Source of the DNA: Chromatiales bacterium
GTDB lineage: Bacteria > Pseudomonadota > Gammaproteobacteria > CAMYNG01
Length of the DNA stretch: 6,859 nucleotides
Assembly (NCBI GenBank): GCA_027021685.1
Contig: JALUTW010000404.1
Coordinates: 1 to 6,859 of the forward strand
Direction: 5' to 3'
In this document: one piece after another, positions 5,769 to 6,859 of the stretch
Numbering within the stretch: position 1 is the stretch's first letter
Layout of the letters: each line of letters begins with the position of its first letter
Notes under the pieces: model-generated
The model's database searches: none
What the model saw: the letters and a program-made list of their open reading frames with translations, nothing else
Told to the model about the DNA's origin: nothing
Program-made: the position numbers and the translations under genes

Positions 5769-5902
5769 TTCAGAGAACAGAAGACAGAAGACGGAGGACG
5801 GAAGGGCGCGGGGTGCGGTGGCTTCGCCACCACACCCTGCAAGGGGGTCCGTCTTCCGGTCTCTGTCTTCTGTCTTCTGTCCTCCATCCTCCGTCTTCTG
5901 AA
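5769..5902. repeat. Heptad-repeat inverted element (GAAGACR type)
   Basis: This 134-bp element begins with TTCAGA (5769-5774) and ends with the inverse TCTGAA (5897-5902). The left arm (5773-5807) is five 7-bp units of the GAAGACA/GAAGACG kind. The right arm (5850-5898) is seven units of the complementary kind (TGTCTTC, CGTCTTC, TGTCCTC and variants). Five units of each arm can pair at about 28 of 35 positions. The centre holds a separate hairpin, GGGTGCGGTGGC (5811-5822) with GCCACCACACCC (5826-5837), one mismatch. No open frame, transposase or clear target duplication is present, so if mobile it moves in trans. It sits between convergent genes, a neutral insertion site. The structure is seen; that it is a dispersed family is inferred. 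Confidence 0.85.
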
Positions 5903-5910
5903 CGGGCGGC

Positions 5911-5960
5911 GCTCCTGCGGGGGAGGTGTTTGGCGTAGGAGCGGCCCCCGGCCGCGAAGG
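5911..5960. repeat. REP-like palindrome with inverted partial partner
   Basis: At 5935-5960 there is a REP-type unit: head GTAG, then GAGCGGCC, with the stem GCGGCC (5941-5946), loop CCC and GGCCGC (5950-5955), then GAAGG. Upstream, GCTCCTGC (5911-5918) is the inverse of the head GTAGGAGC (5935-5942) with one difference, so the two form an inverted pair separated by 16 nt, like a BIME. REP units with a GTAG head are mobilised by RAYT (TnpA_REP) proteins in gammaproteobacteria. None is encoded in this window. The stem may also serve as the 3' end of the radical SAM gene, which has no U-tract terminator here. Confidence 0.75.
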
Positions 5961-5998
5961 TTTTGCCCCGGCCTGCCCCACCGCCGCGGGCGCGTCTC

Positions 5999-6859
5999 CT
6001 ATGGATCGGGTTCGGCCGCCGAGCTGGGCACGTCCTCGCCGGCGAGCTGGCGGCGGATGACGGCCACGTCGCGGGCGGCGGGGGCGAAGGGATACGACAG
6101 GATGTCGCCCGGCGGCGAGTCGCCATAGGGCCGGTTGCAGGCGGAAACCTCGGGATCGTCCCGGCCCGGGCAGCCGGAGGTGCGAAACGGCTTGCCGGAG
6201 GCGATGAGGGCTTCGAGCCGCGCCGGCGGCAGGCCGAAGTCGGTCACCCGCCCGTGCTCGTCGAACGCCATGGCCTCGAACCGTCCCCCGGCGTAGTCGA
6301 TGATGTAGCGCCCGAGCTGCACCCGCCGCCACTGGGCCCGGTCCACCGGTGTCCAGTCCTCCATGAGGGATCCGCGCTCGGGATAGAAGGCGAACATGTG
6401 ATTGTGCCCGCCCAGGTCGCGCACCTGCTGGCACACGGCCAGGATGTCCCGCTCGGTCTCGCCCAGGCCGCAGATGAGATGCACGCCGAAGCGTTCCGGC
6501 CCGAACACCTCCGCCGCCCAGTGGACGGCCTGCCAGTACTTTTCCCAGGTGTGCGGGCTGGCCACGCTGCGGCCGCGGGTGCGCTCGAAGATCTCGGGCG
6601 TGGCCGCATCCAGGGCCACGGTGAAGATCTCCGCGCCCAGCGCCTTCATGCGCACCAGGTCGTCGCGGTCCAGGGTGGTGGGATTGGACAGGATGGACAC
6701 CGGGACGCGGGGCAACCGCCGGGTCCACTGCTCCAACAGGACGAAGGTGTCGGCATCGGAGCGCGGATGGGTGATCATGGAGATGCACATGCGCTGGAAG
6801 CGGCCGCGGTCGGCGCCACGGGCCACGGCCTCCAGGACGTCCCCGTAGCGCACCGTGGG
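5999..6859 (-). CDS. Radical SAM enzyme, 5' end missing (possibly LipS-type lipoyl synthase)
   Basis: The frame is open through the window edge and 286 residues are visible, ending at a TAG (6001-5999). The N-terminal CxxxCxxC cluster motif is not in view, so the real start lies beyond 6859; the in-frame GTG at 6853 is only an internal valine. What is visible fits the rest of a radical SAM barrel: MCISMITHP, VPVSILSNP, AEIFTVALDAATPEIFE (SAM-contacting strand) and FGVHLICGLGETERDI, the usual glycine-rich strand-and-turn. The C-terminal TSGCPG...SACNRPYGDSPPG has cysteines encoded at 6170-6172 and 6137-6139, plausible ligands of an auxiliary Fe-S cluster. I associate SGCP/CNRP endings with a radical SAM group that includes archaeal and sulfur-oxidiser LipS1/LipS2 lipoyl synthases, but from memory only. 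It may be another member of that group. Radical SAM: high confidence; lipoyl synthase: tentative. Confidence 0.88.
   Translation of the reverse strand, partial: PTVRYGDVLEAVARGADRGRFQRMCISMITHPRSDADTFVLLEQWTRRLPRVPVSILSNPTTLDRDDLVRMKALGAEIFTVALDAATPEIFERTRGRSVASPHTWEKYWQAVHWAAEVFGPERFGVHLICGLGETERDILAVCQQVRDLGGHNHMFAFYPERGSLMEDWTPVDRAQWRRVQLGRYIIDYAGGRFEAMAFDEHGRVTDFGLPPARLEALIASGKPFRTSGCPGRDDPEVSACNRPYGDSPPGDILSYPFAPAARDVAVIRRQLAGEDVPSSAAEPDP

Noticed and set aside
4439..5887. A 482-codon minus-strand frame opposite channel 2
   Set aside because: It is a shadow of the FadL-type gene, reads through the terminator and the repeat element, and shows no recognisable domain.
5850..5898. CRISPR array in the tandem units
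   Set aside because: Units are 7 bp, contiguous and degenerate, with no spacers between repeats.
5760..5907. Target-site duplication (CGGGC) flanking the heptad element
   Set aside because: CGGGC occurs on both sides, but it is 4 nt away from the left end and adjacent to the right end, and such words are common in GC-rich DNA.
6851..6853. GTG as the start of the radical SAM gene
   Set aside because: The frame stays open to the window edge and the essential CxxxCxxC motif would be missing, so the gene is cut by the window and not short.

Overview
The window is GC-rich, densely coding DNA from a Gram-negative bacterium, most likely a gammaproteobacterium. The glycine/serine enzyme at the left end matches the E. 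coli GlyA length (417 aa) and runs almost colinear with it. Two genes encode FadL-type outer-membrane channels with signal peptides and a C-terminal Phe, so there is an outer membrane. A REP-like hairpin with a GTAG head lies at the right, a repeat type common in gammaproteobacteria. A Chromatiales-like, possibly sulfur-oxidising relative is a guess from the style of the intergenic repeats and the radical SAM gene, not a demonstrated assignment.

Layout. (1) 17-111: a heptad-repeat hairpin element directly after the glyA stop codon. (2) 118-1371, minus: glyA, serine hydroxymethyltransferase, complete. (3) 1372-1731: no gene; it holds the glyA leader with several small dyads, a strong minus-strand intrinsic terminator and a large 3' hairpin. 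(4) 1732-2655, minus: an unrecognised exported protein. (5) 2734-4116, minus: FadL-family channel 1, which probably shares an operon with the exported protein (77-nt gap holding a 10-bp hairpin). (6) 4117-4489: divergent control region with an AT-rich patch, two inverted repeats whose arms sit about two helical turns apart, and a good extended -10 promoter for the rightward gene. (7) 4490-5677, plus: FadL-family channel 2, more like E. coli FadL. (8) 5678-5998: convergent intergenic region with a textbook terminator, a second heptad-repeat hairpin element and a REP pair. (9) 5999-6859, minus: 3' part of a radical SAM enzyme cut by the window edge.

How the parts relate. The central block is two different FadL-type channels transcribed away from each other, one with a secreted partner gene. 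This suggests a locus for uptake of hydrophobic compounds (long-chain fatty acids or hydrocarbons) with shared control. GlyA is insulated from this block by a terminator. The radical SAM fragment has a C-terminal SGCP...CNRP cysteine motif that I associate with LipS-type lipoyl synthases; this assignment is tentative.

The most unusual feature is a pair of intergenic elements built on the same plan: inverted arms of degenerate 7-bp repeats around an inner GC hairpin. They use unrelated 7-bp words, one CTGGGGG-like and one GAAGACR-like. I see no CRISPR array, tRNA, rRNA or transposase gene.
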